Notes under the pieces: generated by a model
Seen by the model: the letters and a program-made list of their open reading frames with translations, nothing else
Databases searched by the model: none
Told to the model about the DNA's origin: nothing
Source of the DNA: Chitinophaga agrisoli
Lineage (GTDB): Bacteria > Bacteroidota > Bacteroidia > Chitinophagales > Chitinophagaceae
DNA length: 64,000 nucleotides
Assembly (NCBI RefSeq): GCF_008386695.1
Contig: NZ_VUOC01000001.1
Location: forward strand, 1,400,347-1,464,346
Direction of reading: 5' to 3'
Shown here: one piece after another, positions 60,960 through 64,000 of the stretch
How the letters are laid out: each line of letters opens with the position of its first letter
Position numbering within the stretch: position 1 is the stretch's first letter
Position numbers and translations under genes: made by a program

Positions 60960-62606
60960 TACCTCCCGGTTGCCTACCCACACAAACCTTTTAATGATAA
61001 ATTCCTGGTTCGTGAAGCTGGCATTGCCGGCCGGGTTACCGCCCGTTACATGGAAATCTGAAAAGGCGGCGTGCTGGTTTACCCAGATGAACCCGGTAAA
61101 GTTAAAGGAAACGGGAGTGAACACGCTGTTCATTTCTTCCGCTATTTTCTCCTTCACCACCGGATCAGTGGTATAAGCGCCACAGGTGATAGCCCCGTGT
61201 TGCTGCGCCATCTGTTTAGCCAGCTGTATGGAATGGTCTGTATCTTTTGTTTTGATCAGCAGGATCACCGGACCAAACAGCTCCTGCTCGTAGATATTGT
61301 GATCTGCGCTGCTTACCTCCAGGAGGGTGGGGGAGCATACCCGCGCATTGCTGAATTCTTCATTTACCACAGGGCCGCCTTGCAGCAGTACTTTCCCGCC
61401 CAGGGTGGCGGCGTCCTGCGCACGGCGCAGGGTGGCATCGTTCTGTACGGCCCCCAGGGTACCGGCGCCCATTTTAGGATTATTCACCAGGGCGGCGATG
61501 GCGTCTTTCAGCTTTTGGGCCACCTCGTTAAAGGACAGCATACCAGCCGCCGTGTTAACGCCCTGCTCCGGTATAAAAAAGTTCTGGGGGGCAGTGCACA
61601 TTTGGCCGGAATACAGGCTTACCGCAAAGGCCAGGTTCTGCATGACCGCGTCTATATCCTGCACGCTATCCAGGATCACGGAGTTCACCCCGGCTTTTTC
61701 TGTAAATACGGTCTTGCCCTGCAGGGTCTCTACGTAATTGCCAAAAGCGCTGCCGCCGGTATAGTCTATCAAACGCACATCCGGATGCTCACACAGGGCT
61801 TTGGTAATAGGTTGTTCGCTGCTGTCTGCTGCCAGCTGGCACAGATGCGGGTCAAACCCGTTCTCCTGCAATACCTGCTGGATGGCGGCAATAGCCAGCG
61901 CAATAGGCAGTACGGCTTTAGGATGCGGTTTTACAATCACCGGGTTGCCCGTGACCAGGTCCGCATAAATGCCTGGCAAAGAGTTCCATACCGGGAAGGT
62001 AGAGCAGCCTATTACCAGCCCAATGCCTTTGGGCACCGCTTTAAAGGTCTTATGCAGCTGCAGGCTGGTTTTGCCCATGGGCTTTTCCCAGGATTGTTCC
62101 GCAGGGAAACGTTGCAGCTCCTCATACCCCATGGCAATAGACTCCAGCGCACGGTCATTGGCGTGCGGGCCGGAGGCCTGGAAGCTCATCATAAAGCTTT
62201 GCCCGGTGGTATGCATGGTGGCGTAGGCTATTTCAAAGAAAAGGCTTTTGATCCTTTCCAGGCTGTCTGTCAGCACATCGGCGCGGTTGGTTACCGGCGT
62301 ATTGGCCCATTGCCTGGCCGCGCCGCTTGCTTTGCCAACCAGCTCATTTACGGGTGTGGAAGGGTACGTGATGCCCAGCGGCTCCAGGGTGTAGGGCGAT
62401 ACTTCTTCGCCTACCCGGCTGCCGCTGCCGGTTTGCAGTAACTGGTCAAATGGCTGTTGCAGCATCGCCTGAAAGTTGGCGGCGCCCTTAGCCGGCGCTT
62501 CTTCGCCATAGGCCTTGGGGTGTTCTGGGTACTGCGAGTAAAAACGTCTTTCATGGTTGGCTTTTACCGCATTGTCGAGGATGTTTTGGTGTTTGGTTGC
62601 AAGCAT
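60948..62606 (-). CDS. paaN: Phenylacetic acid degradation protein PaaN (aldehyde dehydrogenase family)
   Basis: 552 residues. ALDH landmarks: VVIGCSTFPVWNS-type cofactor loop (LVIGCSTFPVWNSLPGIYAD), VKPHPKAVLPIALAIAAI, GGSAFGNYVETLQGK, the catalytic Glu in VFTEKAGVNSVILD and Cys in LYSGQMCTAPQNFFI. The N-terminal HERRFYSQYPEHPKAYGEEA and the overall length match the PaaN group, which belongs to ring-cleavage aldehyde handling in phenylacetate breakdown. No other paa genes lie in the window. The long plus-strand ORF over it (61071-62441) is a shadow. Confidence 0.88.
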   Translation of the reverse strand: MLATKHQNILDNAVKANHERRFYSQYPEHPKAYGEEAPAKGAANFQAMLQQPFDQLLQTGSGSRVGEEVSPYTLEPLGITYPSTPVNELVGKASGAARQWANTPVTNRADVLTDSLERIKSLFFEIAYATMHTTGQSFMMSFQASGPHANDRALESIAMGYEELQRFPAEQSWEKPMGKTSLQLHKTFKAVPKGIGLVIGCSTFPVWNSLPGIYADLVTGNPVIVKPHPKAVLPIALAIAAIQQVLQENGFDPHLCQLAADSSEQPITKALCEHPDVRLIDYTGGSAFGNYVETLQGKTVFTEKAGVNSVILDSVQDIDAVMQNLAFAVSLYSGQMCTAPQNFFIPEQGVNTAAGMLSFNEVAQKLKDAIAALVNNPKMGAGTLGAVQNDATLRRAQDAATLGGKVLLQGGPVVNEEFSNARVCSPTLLEVSSADHNIYEQELFGPVILLIKTKDTDHSIQLAKQMAQQHGAITCGAYTTDPVVKEKIAEEMNSVFTPVSFNFTGFIWVNQHAAFSDFHVTGGNPAGNASFTNQEFIIKRFVWVGNREVVGS

Positions 62607-62748
62607 AAATAGTTAATAATAAATAATTAATAATATTATCGTGGCACGTGGATCTGTTGTTACTTGCATTCATCTGTATCTCAGGGTCTCCGCTGCTAGG
62701 TCTGTCCGCACAGCTACTTGTCTACGGGTTTTTCCGCATATTCTCTCA

Positions 62749-62780
62749 TCAGCACATTAGCATATCAGCACATTAGCACA
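62749..62780. repeat. Intergenic repeat downstream of the TPR gene
   Basis: TCAGCACATTAG occurs at 62749-62760 and 62765-62776, followed by a partial third copy (CACATTATTA). The same element occurs inverted at 63908-63950, so the TPR gene is bracketed. Possibly a dispersed Bacteroidota intergenic repeat. Confidence 0.65.
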
Positions 62781-62783
62781 TTA

Positions 62784-63872
62784 TTACTTGGTCATCGTAA
62801 ACCTGCCGTCGTTATAATATTCATCCGCACGGGGTTTGAACGGGTGGCTGCGCTGATACTGCATAAATTTATCATATTCCGCCTTATGCAGGTTGGTCCA
62901 GGAGCGATAAGCGGCCTGGCTGGCCACCGGGCCAAACAGCCACTGGTTATACGCCTCAAACAAACCTTGTTTAAGCAGCTTGCGCTGCAGGTCAAACAAC
63001 GCGTAAGGGTATTTGAAGCTATAGAAATTAAACCAATCCAGTATAAAACGGGTACGCAGCATGATCAGGCTTTCCGGGTCTATACCGTTGGAGATCACGC
63101 CCGTCTGTTTCGCCATCAGCTGACGGTAAGCCGCCGTAAAATTGCCAGTCTCTGTCTTATTGCCCCGGCGTTTCTTGCCGCCATCCTCTGACTCCGGTAC
63201 GGGAAGGCTCAACATATTGGGATCGTCGTACAGCTTTTTGTAGGATTCCATCATGATCTCCCGTACTTCTGCTGTGCGGGTGGTATAACTTTCCAGGTTC
63301 ATGAATACCTCGCCATAGAGGATACACCATACCGGTTCCTGGGCATAGTGATAGGTGCGTACGGCGTTGTAATAGTTGCCCGGGAAGTTCGGGTCCTTCT
63401 CAATGCCTTTGAGAAAATTATTCAGGGCGCCGTCATACATCTTCAGGGTAAGCAGCAGCTGCCCGTTATCGTTATACAGCTCCCCGCTTTCCGGGAACTT
63501 ACGGATGCCTTTATCGTAGAGTTTTTGCGCGCCCTTCCACTCCTGCCTGGCCTGGTAAATATTACCGGCTATCTGGTACAGCTGGGGATCTGCGTCTTTT
63601 TTATCCAGTAACGGGTCGATGATACTTTTGGCTTTGGCCATTTCTCCCCGCAGGTAATAGGCGTATCCCAGCTGTTTCCGGTATTGGATATTATCCGGCT
63701 CCAGCTGGAGGGCCTGGTTTAGCACCAGGATAGCATTGGCGTAATCGCCCGTACGGATAAAATTATTGGCGGTATTGAATAGTTCATTTGCATCCTGCGC
63801 CCAGGAAACCTGGGACAACAGCAGAAAACCACTTATTAATATTTTTTTCAATAATGAAAATCCTCTCTTCAT
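62784..63872 (-). CDS. Secreted tetratricopeptide-repeat protein
   Basis: 362 residues. Signal peptide KKILISGFLLLSQVSWA. TPR helical pairs: NELFNTANNFIRTGDYANAI, then LVLNQALQLEPDNIQYRKQL, then YLRGEMAKAKSIIDPLLDKK, continuing to QEWKGAQKLYDKGIRKFPES. A C-terminal non-repeat part (FILDWFNFYSFKYPYALFDL) may hold a separate function. Likely protein-protein scaffold. Confidence 0.88.
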   Translation of the reverse strand: MKRGFSLLKKILISGFLLLSQVSWAQDANELFNTANNFIRTGDYANAILVLNQALQLEPDNIQYRKQLGYAYYLRGEMAKAKSIIDPLLDKKDADPQLYQIAGNIYQARQEWKGAQKLYDKGIRKFPESGELYNDNGQLLLTLKMYDGALNNFLKGIEKDPNFPGNYYNAVRTYHYAQEPVWCILYGEVFMNLESYTTRTAEVREIMMESYKKLYDDPNMLSLPVPESEDGGKKRRGNKTETGNFTAAYRQLMAKQTGVISNGIDPESLIMLRTRFILDWFNFYSFKYPYALFDLQRKLLKQGLFEAYNQWLFGPVASQAAYRSWTNLHKAEYDKFMQYQRSHPFKPRADEYYNDGRFTMTK

Positions 63873-63907
63873 GCCTCGCTTTGCTTTGTTGTAAAAGTAA
63901 AGAAAAT

Positions 63908-63950
63908 GTGCTAACTAATGTGCCGATATGCTAATGTGCTAAGGTGCTGA
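63908..63950. repeat. Inverted copy of the TPR-flanking repeat
   Basis: CTAATGTGCCGA (63915-63926), a similar CTAATGTGCT block (63931-63940) and GGTGCTGA reproduce in reverse orientation the TCAGCACATTAG elements at 62749-62776. A small hairpin TTCGGC/GCCGAA (63954-63970) lies just beyond. Confidence 0.6.
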
Positions 63951-64000
63951 TTGTTCGGCCAATAGCCGAAAATAAAAAGAGTTCCGGAATATTGATCCCG

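Noticed and set aside
61071-62441. 456-codon plus-strand open frame
   Set aside because: It lies entirely opposite paaN and shows no family features; the GC-rich codons of paaN produce such shadows.
1-64000. CRISPR array or insertion sequence
   Set aside because: No regularly spaced repeats with unique spacers and no IS-type transposase; the only transposase is the MuA-like one of the prophage.

Overview
The window looks like a chromosome segment of a Bacteroidota species, most probably a Chitinophaga-like member of the Chitinophagaceae. The reasons are an ECF sigma / FecR / SusC / SusD unit, Bacteroidota-type promoters (TTTG, about 20 nt, TAnnTTTG), few Shine-Dalgarno sequences, and small Chitinophaga-type secreted hypotheticals. 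No species name can be read from the sequence alone.

Left host arm (1-17.5 kb). A cell-surface signalling and uptake unit comes first: a partial sigma factor, a FecR anti-sigma, a SusC/TonB receptor with an N-terminal STN domain, and a SusD lipoprotein. Next are a reverse-strand protein with an N-terminal motif resembling phage-tail-like injection system cargo, a short secreted protein, and a complete tripartite RND efflux operon (adaptor, pump, outer-membrane factor). An alpha/beta hydrolase, a DoxX-family membrane protein under a promoter with two matching operators, a DUF1493-like protein, an orphan soluble histidine kinase and two small genes follow.

Prophage (about 18.2-52.1 kb). This is an apparently complete transposable, Mu-like, contractile-tailed prophage. 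Its early operon reads leftward from 51.0 to 40.1 kb: a Ner-like protein, a DDE transposase (MuA-like), a zinc ribbon, a MuB-like ATPase, a DnaA-domain-IV-like protein, a DUF3164 protein, a RecA-like ATPase, an HD-like protein, a methyltransferase-like protein, a GemA-like protein and others. The repressor is divergent at 51.1 kb, behind two tandem operators. Late genes form two divergent blocks from about 34.1 kb. The rightward block holds terminase, gp36-like, portal, minor head and gpG-like genes. The leftward block holds protease, major capsid, lysis, sheath, tube, tail chaperone, tape measure, baseplate and fibre genes.

Points that stand out in the prophage: a clear -1 frameshift tail chaperone (A AAA AAG); a second in-frame slippery heptamer (T TTT TTC) that could fuse the portal to the minor head protein; a major capsid protein preceded by two hydrophobic helices; signal peptides on a head-cluster protein and on the tail fibre; a DnaA-box-binding-like protein; and repeated sequences beyond the repressor that look like transposase-binding sites. 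The exact left end of the prophage was not found.

Right host arm (52.1-64 kb). This holds a lipoprotein with two related domains, a secreted leucine-rich-repeat protein, two secreted hypotheticals, an intradiol dioxygenase, tRNA-Arg(CCT), a long-chain acyl-CoA synthetase, a 2TM protein, a YceI lipoprotein, PaaN and a TPR protein flanked by intergenic repeats.
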